Notes: generated by a model from the letters alone, not told the origin. DNA of 9,900 nt from Gammaproteobacteria bacterium (GCA_013152045.1 JAADGZ010000231.1:1-9900), one strand, 5' to 3'. Positions 1 to 7,457 are shown, numbered from the stretch's first letter. Program-made: numbers and translations.

Positions 1-1
1 C

Positions 2-91
2 TGGCGGAGAGCGAGGGATTCGAACCCTCGATGGGCGTTAACCCATACACCCTTAGCAGGGGTGCGCCTTCAGCCACTCGGCCAGCTCTCC
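2..91 (-). tRNA. tRNA-Ser(GCU), complete with encoded CCA
   Basis: On the minus strand a full class II tRNA can be folded. The 7-bp acceptor stem is GGAGAGC pairing with GCTCTCC, followed by discriminator G and an encoded CCA at 2-4. The anticodon arm is CACCC-CTGCTAA-GGGTG, with anticodon GCT at 55-57, which reads AGC/AGU serine codons. The long variable arm (about 31-46, ATGGG pairing with CCCAT) is typical of tRNA-Ser. The T arm (12-30) has the TTCGAAT loop. It lies 50 bp downstream of csrA on the same strand, as in many gammaproteobacteria, so co-transcription with csrA or a private promoter are both possible. I see no convincing promoter of its own. Confidence 0.97.
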
Positions 92-102
92 AATTTGAGG
101 AT

Positions 103-140
103 GCAAAGGATACTAGGGCAAAGGGCTAAGGTAAAGGGGG
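103..140 (+). repeat. purine-rich ~14-bp tandem-like intergenic element (copy 1)
   Basis: The gap between csrA and the tRNA consists almost wholly of purine-rich units with a period of 14-15 bp: GCAAAGGATACTAGG (103-117), GCAAAGGGCTAAGG (118-131), then TAAAGGGGG (132-140). The same succession of unit, unit, TAAA and G-run recurs in the recX-alaS gap at 4467-4498 in the same orientation, which suggests a dispersed repeat family. No function is evident. It abuts the csrA stop codon. Confidence 0.5.
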
Positions 141-141
141 T

Positions 142-336
142 TTAACCTTCCTGTTGAGATTTTTTCTCCTGCTCTTCCTGCTTAATGCGCTCATAAATTT
201 CTTCCCGATGCACGGAAATTTCTTTGGGTGCATTGACGCCAATTCTGACCTGATTGCCTTTGACGCCGAGCACGGTCACGGTCACTTCGTCACCGATCAT
301 CAATGTCTCGCCTACCCTTCGCGTTAAAATCAACAT
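142..336 (-). CDS. csrA: Carbon storage regulator CsrA/RsmA (post-transcriptional RNA-binding regulator)
   Basis: This is a complete 64-residue CsrA. It is a homodimeric cytoplasmic protein that binds GGA motifs in mRNA leaders and controls carbon storage, biofilm formation, motility and virulence-type behaviours. The N-terminus [18 protein letters not shown] and the VHREEIY segment are nearly identical to E. coli CsrA. The RNA-contacting residues L4, R6 and R44 are present. The C-terminal tail ([13 protein letters not shown]) is charged and variable, as usual. The ATG at 334-336 follows an AGGAG ribosome site with 8-nt spacing. The gene sits between lysC and tRNA-Ser, its common gammaproteobacterial position. 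The ribosome site itself contains GGA, so CsrA could repress its own translation, as known in E. coli (inference here). Confidence 0.97.
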   Translation of the reverse strand: MLILTRRVGETLMIGDEVTVTVLGVKGNQVRIGVNAPKEISVHREEIYERIKQEEQEKKSQQEG

Positions 337-344
337 TACTTTTT

Positions 345-349
345 CTCCT
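345..349 (-). promoter_or_regulatory. csrA ribosome binding site containing a GGA motif
   Basis: AGGAG on the minus strand, 8 nt before the csrA ATG, in the context CAGGAGAAAA. It supports the chosen start. Because CsrA recognises GGA in leaders, this site could also serve for autoregulation (inference). Confidence 0.65.
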
Positions 350-409
350 GTATTGCTTTTTGAACTTGATGCTTGCTTTCCTTGCCATTGCTCGGGCAGA
401 TTCCAGCCA

Positions 410-439
410 AGTATATCGTCAAAAAGACTTAAAACTTAA
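410..439 (-). promoter_or_regulatory. candidate sigma-70 promoter for csrA
   Basis: On the minus strand there is a TATACT -10 hexamer (410-415) with an 18-bp spacer to a weak TTAAGT -35 (434-439). It lies in an AT-rich stretch and would leave a leader of roughly 65-70 nt before the csrA ATG. The -10 is good and the -35 poor. csrA genes elsewhere have several promoters, so this may be one of several. Confidence 0.35.
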
Positions 440-451
440 ATAAATTCACTT

Positions 452-485
452 AAAAACACATTCACTACACAGACTTTAAGTAGTG
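452..485 (-). terminator. weak candidate terminator downstream of lysC
   Basis: On the minus strand, just after the lysC stop, CACTAC (480-485) can pair with GTAGTG (463-468) across an 11-nt loop. A TTTTT run (452-456) follows after a few bases. The stem is only 6 bp and the T-run does not directly adjoin it, so termination would be inefficient at best. Confidence 0.3.
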
Positions 486-500
486 TATCCAATCCATTTT

Positions 501-1727
501 TCAGGCAGCAGGAGCCTCGGCAAGATTAAATGCCGAATGCAATGCCCGCACGCCCAGTTCTAGGTATTTTTCTTCCACAACAACCGAAATCTTGATTTCC
601 GAAGTAGAAATCATGCGGATGTTAATACCCTCATCTGCCAGTGTTTTGAACATTTTACTGGCCACACCAGCATGGGAACGCATTCCCACACCTACAAGCG
701 AAATCTTAACTATTGCTTTATCACCACTCACTTCTCGCGCATTCAAGGCTTTAGCTGTCTGTTCAAGAATCATCAAAGCCCGGTCATAATCATTACGATG
801 CACGGTGAAGGTAAAATCTGTCGTCGAATCAGCGGCGACATTCTGGATAATCATATCGATCTCGATATTAGCGTCACCAATAGCGCCCAGAATAGCATAC
901 GCCGTACCCGGTTCATCTGGCACACCCAGAATTGTCAGCTTGGCTTCATCCCGGTTAAAAGCGATACCGGAAATGACAGGCTGCTCCATTTCATCATCCT
1001 CAAAGGTTATCAGTGTACCTGCCCCTTCAACAAAGGACGATAGTACACGTAATCTGACATTGTATTTACCTGCAAATTCCACCGCGCGAATTTGCAGGAC
1101 TTTTGAACCCAGGCTGGCCATTTCCAGCATTTCATCAAAGGTAATGCAGTTCAGTCGCCGGGCATCATGCACTACCCGTGGATCAGTGGTATAGACACCA
1201 TCCACATCGGTATAAATCTGACATTCATCGGCTTTCAATGCCGCCGCCAGAGCCACGGCGGTAGTATCAGATCCTCCGCGACCCAGGGTAGTGATATTAC
1301 CCTGTTCGTCCCGGCCCTGAAATCCGGCCACTACCACCACGCGCCCGGCATCCAGATCTACCCGCATGCGGGACTCATCGATATCCAGAATCCGCGCCCG
1401 GGTATGCGCACTGTCCGTAAGGATACGCACCTGCGAACCGGTATAGGAACGCGCCGGATATCCACGTTTATTCAGGGCCATGCTCAGCAGGGCAATCGTC
1501 ACCTGCTCGCCGGTAGAGACCAGCACGTCATATTCACGCGCTTCCGGCTGTGCAGTAATCTGCTTCGCCATCCCGATCAGACGGTTGGTCTCACCGCTCA
1601 TCGCCGAGACGACCACGACCACAGCATGACCGGCATCGCGGGTAGCGATGACCTTTTCAGCTACATTTTCGATCTTCTCGACGGTTCCCACCGAGGTGCC
1701 GCCATATTTCTGGACAATCAGAGCCAT
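501..1727 (-). CDS. lysC: Aspartokinase (LysC-type, two ACT domains)
   Basis: Aspartate kinase phosphorylates aspartate to 4-phosphoaspartate, the first step to lysine, threonine, methionine and diaminopimelate. The start was placed at the ATG at 1725-1727, giving 408 residues beginning MALIVQKYGGTSVG, because this matches the family N-terminus. The open frame continues upstream to a GTG at 1766, adding 13 unconserved residues. Neither start has a clear ribosome site. Seen are the nucleotide-binding KYGGTS (7-12), GRGGSD (149-154) and DVDGVYTTDPR (174-184). The kinase domain occupies about 1-245, and two ACT regulatory domains span about 265-335 and 345-405. The length and ACT layout fit the monofunctional lysine/threonine-sensitive aspartokinases of Pseudomonas. 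There is no fused homoserine dehydrogenase. The gene lies 110 bp after alaS, and the neighbourhood gives no lysine-pathway context. Confidence 0.96.
   Translation of the reverse strand: MALIVQKYGGTSVGTVEKIENVAEKVIATRDAGHAVVVVVSAMSGETNRLIGMAKQITAQPEAREYDVLVSTGEQVTIALLSMALNKRGYPARSYTGSQVRILTDSAHTRARILDIDESRMRVDLDAGRVVVVAGFQGRDEQGNITTLGRGGSDTTAVALAAALKADECQIYTDVDGVYTTDPRVVHDARRLNCITFDEMLEMASLGSKVLQIRAVEFAGKYNVRLRVLSSFVEGAGTLITFEDDEMEQPVISGIAFNRDEAKLTILGVPDEPGTAYAILGAIGDANIEIDMIIQNVAADSTTDFTFTVHRNDYDRALMILEQTAKALNAREVSGDKAIVKISLVGVGMRSHAGVASKMFKTLADEGINIRMISTSEIKISVVVEEKYLELGVRALHSAFNLAEAPAA
987..1001 (-). promoter_or_regulatory. internal ribosome binding site and start codon in lysC (possible beta subunit)
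   Basis: Inside lysC, on the minus strand, GAGG (998-1001) lies 8 nt before an in-frame ATG (987-989), which is Met247 of the 408-residue protein. Translation from here would give a 162-residue product made of the linker and both ACT domains. In Bacillus and Corynebacterium, aspartokinase is alpha2-beta2 with a beta subunit made from exactly this kind of in-frame internal start. Here the internal site is better than either start of the full-length frame. Use of this start is inference. Confidence 0.5.
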
Positions 1728-1837
1728 TAAACTTTTGTTACACAAAAAAGTGGGCGAATTAAACACTACTTTGGCATAGATTGGAAGCAGAATGCACCAT
1801 AAACCATCAAGTAGTTCAACACCTTAAAATTCTGATT

Positions 1838-4441
1838 TTAAATATTCAACCTAGACTCAATCCAGCCAGTTACTGCGGCCAGTGCCAGCTCTAGGTTTTC
1901 CGGCTGATTACCGCCCGCCTGCGCCATATCCGGTCGACCGCCACCACGACCACCAACTTTTTCCGCCACCACGTTAACCAGTTCACCCGCCTTAATGCGA
2001 TCGGTGCAATCCTTACTCACACCCGCTATCAGGCTGACCTTGCCATCCTTCACGGTGGAAAGCACAATCGCTGCGCTGCCCATTTTCTGCTTTAGCTGAT
2101 CCACGGTGTCGCGCAAAGATTTAGGATCGGCCCCCTCCAGTTTTGCCGCCAGCACCTTGATGCCACCGATTTCAGTGGCCTGCTGAACAAGATCGTCACC
2201 TCGGGAACTTGCCAGCCTGCCTTTCAACTGTTCCAGTTCTTTTTCCGCCGCGCGATTTTTCTCCAGCAACTGTTGCACTCTGTCTTGTAACGTCTCCGGT
2301 GTGCTCTTGAGCAACGCGGCAAGCTCGCTCAGCCGATTTTCATGCTCAGTGATCCGTTCCAGGGCAGCTGGACCCGTCACCGCCTCAATCCGCCGCACGC
2401 CAGCCGCGACACCGGTTTCTGACAGAATTTTGAACAGACCAATATCGCCGGTACGCCTGACATGGGTGCCACCGCAAAGTTCTACCGAGAAATCCCCCAT
2501 GCTCAGCACCCGCACCTTGTCCTCGTATTTCTCTCCGAACAGGGCCATCGCGCCGCTGTTTTTAGCTTCATCCTGATCCATGATGCGTGTTACTACTTCG
2601 TGATTGTGACGAATATGCTGGTTGACCAGCTCCTCGATCTGGGTCAACTGCTGCGGACTGATGGGTTCGAAGTGGGAGAAATCAAAACGCAGGCGATCAT
2701 CCGTAACCTGCGAGCCTTTCTGGGTAACATGCTCACCCAGCAGCTCACGTAACGCCGCATGCAGCAGATGGGTGGCAGAATGATGATAGGCGATAGCCTG
2801 ACGACGTTGACTGTCTACCTGCGCCTGAACCGCTTCTCCTGGCCTCAGAGATCCTTTTAACATGCGTCCGATATGCACAAACACCTTACCTTGCTTCTGT
2901 GTATTCTGGACTTCAAATTCAGCTGTATCCGTAAAAATACGTCCTGTATCGCCAACCTGTCCACCGGACTCGGCATAAAAGGGAGATTGCTCCAGCACCA
3001 GCATGCCTTCCTGCCCGGCTTCCAGCCGCACACAGGACTTGCCATCGATCAACAGTTCGCTGATCACGGCCGTATCGCTAAGATGCTCATAGCCGGTAAA
3101 TTCTGTTCTGCCTTCCAGTTGCAGATCTGCACCGTAATCAATCGCAAAGCTATTAGCAGAACGCGCCCGCTCGCGCTGGGCGGCCATGGCTTTATCAAAG
3201 CCCAGCATGTCCAATTCCAGATCCCGTTCCCGCGCGATATCGGCGGTCAGATCAACCGGAAAACCATAGGTATCGTAAAGTTTGAAAACAGTTTCGCCGG
3301 GAATGATTCGTCCGGATAACTCATTGATCACATTTTCGAGAATCGCCATGCCCTGATCCAGGGTTTCCGCAAAGCGTTCTTCTTCTTGTTTCAACACCCG
3401 TTCGACCAGCGCCTGTGCTTTTGCCAGCTCAGGATAGACCTCGCCCATTTCGGTCACTAACGCGGCCACCAATTTGTAAAAGAAGGGATCGCGCAGACCC
3501 AGCTTATGGCCATGACGCACTGCACGACGAATGATACGACGCAGCACATAACCGCGACCTTCATTCGAAGGCATCACATCATCGACGATCAGAAAACTGC
3601 AGGAACGAATGTGATCGGCAATGACTTTCAACGAGTTGTTGTCTTTATCCCGGCAACCGCTAACAGCCATTACCGCCGCGATCAGATGCTGGAACAAATC
3701 GATATCATAGTTACTGTGTCCGCCCTGCAGAATGGCCGCCAGGCGTTCCAGGCCCATACCGGTATCCACAGAAGGTTTGGGCAGCGGATGCAATACACCG
3801 TCTCGATCACGGTCGTACTGCATAAAGACTAAATTCCATATCTCGATATAGCGATCGCCGTCTTCATCCGGACTACCGGGTGGTCCGCCGGGAATATCTT
3901 CGCCGTGATCATAGAAAATTTCAGAACAGGGACCACAAGGTCCGGTATCGCCCATTGACCAGAAATTATCTTTCGCGCCGATGCGAGCAAAACGGGCCGG
4001 ATCGATATGCATTTCCTTCAACCAGATATTCGCCGTTTCATCATCTTCTTCGTACACCGTGATCCAGAGTTTTTCAGCTGGCAGGTTCAGCGTGACAGTG
4101 AGAAATTCCCAGGCAAACTGAATCGCTTCACGCTTGAAATAATCACCAAAGCTGAAGTTGCCCAACATCTCGAAGAAAGTATGATGACGTGCAGTATAAC
4201 CAACGTTTTCCAGATCGTTGTGCTTGCCACCGGCACGCACACAACGCTGTGCGCTGGTAGCACGCACGTAGTTGCGCGTCTCCTTGCCCAGAAAGACATC
4301 CTTGAACGGTACCATGCCTGCATTGGTAAACAGCAGGGTCGGATCGTTAGTCGGCACCAATGAGCTGGAAGGCACGACTTCATGACCACGTTCTCTGAAA
4401 TACTCAAGAAAAGCGGTTCTAACTTCTGCACTGGTTTTCAT
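1838..4441 (-). CDS. alaS: Alanine--tRNA ligase
   Basis: This is a full-length 867-residue class II alanyl-tRNA synthetase, which charges tRNA-Ala and hydrolyses mischarged Ser/Gly-tRNA-Ala in the cytoplasm. The catalytic domain starts with the family signature around [19 protein letters not shown] (25-43). The class II motif 3 region is [11 protein letters not shown] (228-238). The editing domain carries the zinc-site pair HxxxH (H554, H558) and CGGTH (C656, H660). A coiled stretch (about 695-745) leads to the C-Ala domain, with the glycine-rich [15 protein letters not shown] at about 830-844. All key residues are intact. The ATG at 4439-4441 starts the conserved N-terminus ([15 protein letters not shown]), but the upstream bases show no strong ribosome site. 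The gene is 95 bp downstream of recX and may be co-transcribed or have its own promoter. Confidence 0.98.
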   Translation of the reverse strand: MKTSAEVRTAFLEYFRERGHEVVPSSSLVPTNDPTLLFTNAGMVPFKDVFLGKETRNYVRATSAQRCVRAGGKHNDLENVGYTARHHTFFEMLGNFSFGDYFKREAIQFAWEFLTVTLNLPAEKLWITVYEEDDETANIWLKEMHIDPARFARIGAKDNFWSMGDTGPCGPCSEIFYDHGEDIPGGPPGSPDEDGDRYIEIWNLVFMQYDRDRDGVLHPLPKPSVDTGMGLERLAAILQGGHSNYDIDLFQHLIAAVMAVSGCRDKDNNSLKVIADHIRSCSFLIVDDVMPSNEGRGYVLRRIIRRAVRHGHKLGLRDPFFYKLVAALVTEMGEVYPELAKAQALVERVLKQEEERFAETLDQGMAILENVINELSGRIIPGETVFKLYDTYGFPVDLTADIARERDLELDMLGFDKAMAAQRERARSANSFAIDYGADLQLEGRTEFTGYEHLSDTAVISELLIDGKSCVRLEAGQEGMLVLEQSPFYAESGGQVGDTGRIFTDTAEFEVQNTQKQGKVFVHIGRMLKGSLRPGEAVQAQVDSQRRQAIAYHHSATHLLHAALRELLGEHVTQKGSQVTDDRLRFDFSHFEPISPQQLTQIEELVNQHIRHNHEVVTRIMDQDEAKNSGAMALFGEKYEDKVRVLSMGDFSVELCGGTHVRRTGDIGLFKILSETGVAAGVRRIEAVTGPAALERITEHENRLSELAALLKSTPETLQDRVQQLLEKNRAAEKELEQLKGRLASSRGDDLVQQATEIGGIKVLAAKLEGADPKSLRDTVDQLKQKMGSAAIVLSTVKDGKVSLIAGVSKDCTDRIKAGELVNVVAEKVGGRGGGRPDMAQAGGNQPENLELALAAVTGWIESRLNI

Positions 4442-4466
4442 AATTTATTTGCACTTCAGTTAATTC

Positions 4467-4543
4467 AGATACAAGAGCAAAGATACAAGGTAAAAGGGGT
4501 AGCGCACAGAATATGACGATCTTTACCCTTGTATCTTTACTCT
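4467..4543. repeat. 14-bp repeat units plus long imperfect inverted repeat between recX and alaS (copy 2)
   Basis: Two direct units, AGATACAAGAGCAA (4467-4480) and AGATACAAGGTAAA (4481-4494), are followed by AGGGG. An inverted copy lies at 4522-4543. The arms 4474-4494 and 4522-4543 pair over about 21 bp with one mismatch and one bulge, around a loop of about 27 nt. The distal arm overlaps the recX stop codon (4537-4539). The hairpin has no T-run on either side, so it is a poor intrinsic terminator, though it would form in the recX/alaS transcript. The unit order matches the element at 103-140. Confidence 0.6.
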
Positions 4544-4974
4544 GGATTTAACGCCCTGCTTATTTGTTCATGCGTAAAGCCACGCTGCTGTAAAAAACGC
4601 ATCTGGCGCATGCGCTGTTGATACTCGCTCGGCATGTCCTCGCCAAAACGCTTGCAGCGTACCCTGCAAGCCTGTTCACACCAATCTACTTCCGGCGCAT
4701 TCAGATATTGTCGGATAATCGCATCCTCTACGCCACGCTGCTTAAGCTCAAGCTGTATTTTTACCGGACCTTTACCACGCTGTATACGCGCATTCACAAA
4801 AGATTCAGCAAAACGCGCATCACTCAGCAGGCCATCGGCAACCAAACGGTCTAAAGCTTTACTGATTTCAGCTTTATCAAAATCTTTGAGCGCCAGTTTA
4901 TGCGCAAGCTCCAGCCGACTATGTTCTCGCCGAGCCAGATAATTCATCGCCGATTCACGAATAGATGTTGCCAT
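4537..4974 (-). CDS. recX: Regulatory protein RecX
   Basis: RecX is a small alpha-helical protein that binds RecA filaments and restrains RecA strand-exchange and coprotease activity. The 145-residue product from the ATG (4972-4974) shows the family pattern of repeated three-helix units. These include AMNYLARREHSRLELAHKLALKDF near the N-terminus, LSDARFAESFVNARIQRGKGPVKI in the middle, and a C-terminal MRQMRFLQQRGFTHEQISRALN. A GTG directly before the ATG (4975-4977) could add one residue. No ribosome site is clear, which fits low expression. It lies directly downstream of recA across an intrinsic terminator, the usual arrangement that keeps RecX far below RecA levels. Its stop codon lies inside a long inverted repeat. 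Confidence 0.93.
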   Translation of the reverse strand: MATSIRESAMNYLARREHSRLELAHKLALKDFDKAEISKALDRLVADGLLSDARFAESFVNARIQRGKGPVKIQLELKQRGVEDAIIRQYLNAPEVDWCEQACRVRCKRFGEDMPSEYQQRMRQMRFLQQRGFTHEQISRALNPE

Positions 4975-5007
4975 CACCGAGCAGGAAAAAATTATTCATA
5001 CATCAAT

Positions 5008-5032
5008 AAAAAGGGTGACCAACCGGCCACCC
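5008..5032 (-). terminator. Rho-independent terminator after recA
   Basis: On the minus strand GGGTGGCC (5025-5032) pairs with GGTCACCC (5013-5020) over 8 bp with one G-U pair, around a 4-nt GGTT loop. A TTTTT run (5008-5012) follows immediately. It lies between the recA stop and the recX start, matching the known recA-recX attenuating terminator of E. coli. recX would then depend on read-through. Confidence 0.85.
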
Positions 5033-5054
5033 CTGTAGATTGCGCCCTGCGCAT

Positions 5055-6095
5055 TCATTCTTCAGCCAACGCCACCTCAGCTTTCTTTGATTTTTTCGGC
5101 AATGGCAGATCCAGCAATTTTTCACGGATGCGGGTTTCAATCTCCATCGCCATCGCGGTATTTTCTTTAAGGAAGTTACGCACATTATCCTTGCCCTGAC
5201 CAATACGCTCACCATTGTAGCTGTACCAGGCACCGGCCTTGTCGACCAATCCTTCCTTTACACCCAGGTCAATGATTTCACCTTCACGGGAAATACCTTC
5301 ACCATATAAAAGATCGAAAACCACCTGCTTGAAAGGCGGCGCAACCTTGTTTTTTACCACCTTGACTCGGGTTTCATTGCCGATAATTTCATCACCTTTC
5401 TTCAGTGCGCCGATACGGCGAATATCCAGCCGCACCGAAGCATAGAATTTCAGCGCATTACCGCCGGTGGTGGTTTCCGGATTGCCAAACATAACGCCAA
5501 TTTTCATACGGATCTGGTTGATGAAAACCACCATGGTATTGGAACGCTTGATATTACCGGTCAGTTTACGCAAGGCCTGGGACATTAAGCGGGCCTGCAG
5601 ACCCATATGCGAATCGCCCATATCGCCTTCAATTTCTGCTTTGGGCGTCAGCGCCGCCACCGAGTCGATCACCACAATATCGACCGCACCGGAACGCACC
5701 AGCATGTCGGTAATTTCCAGTGCCTGCTCCCCGGTATCAGGCTGCGAAACCAGCAGCTCATCGACATTGACACCCAGTTTTTCCGCATACAGTGGATCCA
5801 GCGCGTGTTCGGCATCGACAAACGCCGCAGTCCCACCCGTTTTCTGGCATTCGGCAATCACCTGCAGGGTCAGTGTGGTTTTACCGGAAGATTCCGGGCC
5901 GTAAATTTCAACTACCCGTCCCTTGGGCAGGCCCCCGACTCCCAGCGCCACATCCAGACTGATCGAGCCGGTAGAAATGGTTTCCACATCCCTGGCCGCA
6001 CTATTATCTCCCAGACGCATCACTGCACCCTTGCCGAACTGCTTTTCAATCTGGCTCAGGGCTGCACTTAATGCCTTTTGCTTGCCGTCATCCAT
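5055..6095 (-). CDS. recA: RecA recombinase
   Basis: RecA is an ATP-dependent single-strand DNA-binding recombinase. It drives homologous strand exchange and, when filamented, stimulates LexA self-cleavage. The start was placed at the ATG at 6093-6095 ([20 protein letters not shown]), preceded by GAGG with 9-nt spacing. The frame runs on to a TTG at 6104, but that is not conserved. The product is 346 residues. It has Walker A GPESSGKT (66-73), catalytic E96, Walker B ending at D144, and the L2 loop around F203 in [13 protein letters not shown], all at E. coli numbering. The C-terminal tail ([13 protein letters not shown]) is shorter and less acidic than in E. coli. It is followed by an intrinsic terminator and recX, and preceded by pncC, the standard neighbourhood. 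No E. coli-type LexA box is visible upstream. Confidence 0.98.
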   Translation of the reverse strand: MDDGKQKALSAALSQIEKQFGKGAVMRLGDNSAARDVETISTGSISLDVALGVGGLPKGRVVEIYGPESSGKTTLTLQVIAECQKTGGTAAFVDAEHALDPLYAEKLGVNVDELLVSQPDTGEQALEITDMLVRSGAVDIVVIDSVAALTPKAEIEGDMGDSHMGLQARLMSQALRKLTGNIKRSNTMVVFINQIRMKIGVMFGNPETTTGGNALKFYASVRLDIRRIGALKKGDEIIGNETRVKVVKNKVAPPFKQVVFDLLYGEGISREGEIIDLGVKEGLVDKAGAWYSYNGERIGQGKDNVRNFLKENTAMAMEIETRIREKLLDLPLPKKSKKAEVALAEE

Positions 6096-6104
6096 TATTA
6101 TCAA

Positions 6105-6108
6105 CCTC
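6105..6108 (-). promoter_or_regulatory. recA ribosome binding site
   Basis: GAGG on the minus strand, 9 nt before the ATG at 6095. It decides the recA start in favour of this ATG over the upstream in-frame TTG at 6104. Confidence 0.7.
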
Positions 6109-6170
6109 GCTTGCTATAATTTGTCATCATGAAACCGCATCCCTGGTCCCCGATTCGGATTTTTTAATAA

Positions 6171-6176
6171 ATTCTA
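6171..6176 (-). promoter_or_regulatory. weak candidate -10 element for recA
   Basis: TAGAAT (5 of 6 matches to TATAAT) on the minus strand in the 197-bp pncC-recA gap, about 75 bp before the recA ATG. I could not find a fitting -35 at 16-18 bp, so this is only a guess at the promoter of a gene that should have a strong one. Confidence 0.25.
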
Positions 6177-6212
6177 TACTATTCACCACCGCATTATTCC
6201 ATAGATTGAGTC

Positions 6213-6228
6213 TCGGGGTCAGCCCCGA
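6213..6228. other. GC-rich hairpin upstream of recA
   Basis: TCGGGG and CCCCGA form a perfect 6-bp stem around a 4-nt loop in the pncC-recA gap. No T-run follows on either strand, so it is not a good intrinsic terminator for pncC. The 9-mer CCCCGATTC of its right side (6223-6231) recurs exactly at 6148-6156, also within the recA upstream region. The role is unknown. Confidence 0.4.
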
Positions 6229-6292
6229 TTCATTCACTCTCAGTCATGGAATCCGCAGCCTCAGATCTGGCTACAGGACTGTGCGGTATTAT

Positions 6293-6826
6293 CTAAGCCC
6301 GCTTCCCGCCCTGGTTCAGGATTGCCAGTACGCCCTGCAGCGCACAGGCCACCGCCTGACGCCGTACCGCCTCCCGGTCACCGGCGAAAATCTGCTGTCT
6401 GGAAAGTCGTTGCAACTGACCCGATTGGGTTTTGCGCAGCCAGGCAAACCAGACCAGACCGACAGGTAAGTCTTCACTTCCGCCCCCCGGCCCGGCAATC
6501 CCGGTGATTGCAAGGGTAACACTGGCTTGACTATGCTCCAGGGCGCCCTCTGCCATCGCTCGCACCACGTCTTCACTGACCACGCCATAACGCTCCAGCA
6601 AGGCACCATCCAGCCCCAGCATCTCCTGCTTGGCGCGCTCGGTATAGGTGATAAATCCTCGTTCGAACCAGCGCAAACAGCCGGCAATATCGGTCAATGA
6701 TTTTGCTACCCAGCCGCCGGTACAGGATTCCGCACAGGCCAGTGTCAGACCCTGGGCCAGGAGAGCCTCGCCCACCTGAAGAGATAATTTCTGCAACTCT
6801 GCATCTGAAACAGAGTCAGGCGTCAT
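6293..6826 (-). CDS. pncC: Stand-alone CinA C-terminal domain protein, nicotinamide-nucleotide amidohydrolase (PncC)
   Basis: PncC converts nicotinamide mononucleotide to nicotinate mononucleotide and ammonia, in NAD recycling in the cytoplasm. The 177-residue product is only the CinA C-terminal domain; the N-terminal molybdopterin-like domain of full CinA is absent, as in E. coli PncC (YgaD). Seen are the family signature LACAESCTGG (29-38), the GFITYTERAKQEMLGL segment (57-72), and the glycine-rich ITGIAGPGGGSEDLPVG (107-123). The gene precedes recA, a typical place for pncC/cinA. Only 9 bp separate it from the upstream PilZ gene, and no clear ribosome site precedes its ATG, so translational coupling to the PilZ gene is likely. 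Confidence 0.92.
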   Translation of the reverse strand: MTPDSVSDAELQKLSLQVGEALLAQGLTLACAESCTGGWVAKSLTDIAGCLRWFERGFITYTERAKQEMLGLDGALLERYGVVSEDVVRAMAEGALEHSQASVTLAITGIAGPGGGSEDLPVGLVWFAWLRKTQSGQLQRLSRQQIFAGDREAVRRQAVACALQGVLAILNQGGKRA

Positions 6827-6835
6827 AATGCATTA

Positions 6836-7141
6836 TCAATCATCCAGAATTTCCTGGATCACCGCGCCGATTTCATAGCCATCCGCATGCCGCAGCTTGT
6901 TCACCCGTACCACTCGGACGTTCGCATGCAAAGGCGGCGTGACATCGTTTTCCGGGTGAATTCGAACCTCGACCCGATCTTCCACTACCAGTGAACGATC
7001 AGCGATAAACATCATCCCCCGGCCACTTAAATTAGTAACTTTTCCGTGTTCTTCCTGGCCTGAGCCAGAAAGGCTGAATCTGATATCACTATCGACCGTA
7101 ATACGGATAAAATCCCGTTTTTCATCATATTCCCGCGGCAT
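6836..7141 (-). CDS. Single-domain PilZ protein (c-di-GMP binding)
   Basis: This 101-residue soluble protein is essentially one PilZ domain, a cytoplasmic receptor for cyclic di-GMP. The arginine motif RxxxR is R9-DFI-R13 and the second motif (D/N)xSxxG is N37-LSGR-G42. Both are intact, so ligand binding is expected. There is no signal peptide, membrane segment or other domain, so its output must go through a partner protein that cannot be named from sequence. The ATG at 7139-7141 has a purine-rich ribosome site (AGGGGGAG) just before it. pncC follows after 9 bp, probably in the same transcript, and the gene upstream across the gap is a divergent chemoreceptor. A motility or surface role is plausible but is inference. 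Confidence 0.9.
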   Translation of the reverse strand: MPREYDEKRDFIRITVDSDIRFSLSGSGQEEHGKVTNLSGRGMMFIADRSLVVEDRVEVRIHPENDVTPPLHANVRVVRVNKLRHADGYEIGAVIQEILDD

Positions 7142-7143
7142 GT

Positions 7144-7151
7144 CTCCCCCT
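7144..7151 (-). promoter_or_regulatory. ribosome binding site of the PilZ gene
   Basis: AGGGGGAG on the minus strand, ending 2 nt before the ATG (4 nt if AGGGGG is taken as the pairing core). It is strong but close to the start, and supports the chosen start codon. Confidence 0.6.
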
Positions 7152-7379
7152 GGTTGCGAAATTCTGCTTGCTAAATTAATGACATTTCCAGGGTTAACCG
7201 TCGAATTTAATCAACGCTATTTACAAGATATCCATGCAGCTATACCCAACAAATCTGCCGCCGCCTGAATCTCCCACCTGACTATTCAGTCAAAAACACG
7301 CCCAGAATTCTCTAAGATATTGATTATATGTCTCGCTTCTTCCACTTTAGGGGATTTTCCTGCTCTATTGCAAGCTCGA

Positions 7380-7417
7380 CAGATGGCACAAAAAAACTCT
7401 GTGGCTTATCCCATCTG
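7380..7417. repeat. nested inverted repeat upstream of the chemoreceptor promoter
   Basis: CAGATGG (7380-7386) pairs with CCATCTG (7411-7417), a perfect 7-bp stem. Inside it, CACA (7387-7390) can pair with TGTG (7400-7403). It ends about 40 bp upstream of the sigma-28 -35, a place where a regulator could bind. It could equally be a remnant terminator for something lost. Confidence 0.4.
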
Positions 7418-7457
7418 CACTCGAACAACAAATGTACAAAAAGTATTGATATTTTTC

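Noticed and set aside
672..1730. Plus-strand open frames opposite lysC, alaS and recA
   Set aside because: They are antisense shadows of strongly conserved genes, with no ribosome sites and no recognisable domains.
1725..1766. N-terminal 13-residue extension of aspartokinase from the GTG at 1766
   Set aside because: The extra residues MFNSPTFLCNKSL are not part of the conserved family start, and the GTG has no ribosome site.
1728..1837. lysine riboswitch upstream of lysC
   Set aside because: The gap is only 110 bp, too short for the lysine riboswitch, and no multi-helix core is visible.
1824..1841. TTAAAAT-TCTG-ATTTTAA palindrome at the alaS stop as a terminator
   Set aside because: The stem consists only of A-T pairs and has no T-run, so it would not be stable.
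6254..6280. CTG/CAG pairs as a LexA box upstream of recA
   Set aside because: The pairs read CTG-N4-CAG or have the order CAG..CTG, not the CTG-N10-CAG spacing needed for LexA.
7384..7399. TGGCAC as a sigma-54 promoter
   Set aside because: The required TTGC(A/T) after five bases is absent; the sequence continues with A-rich bases and ACTCT.
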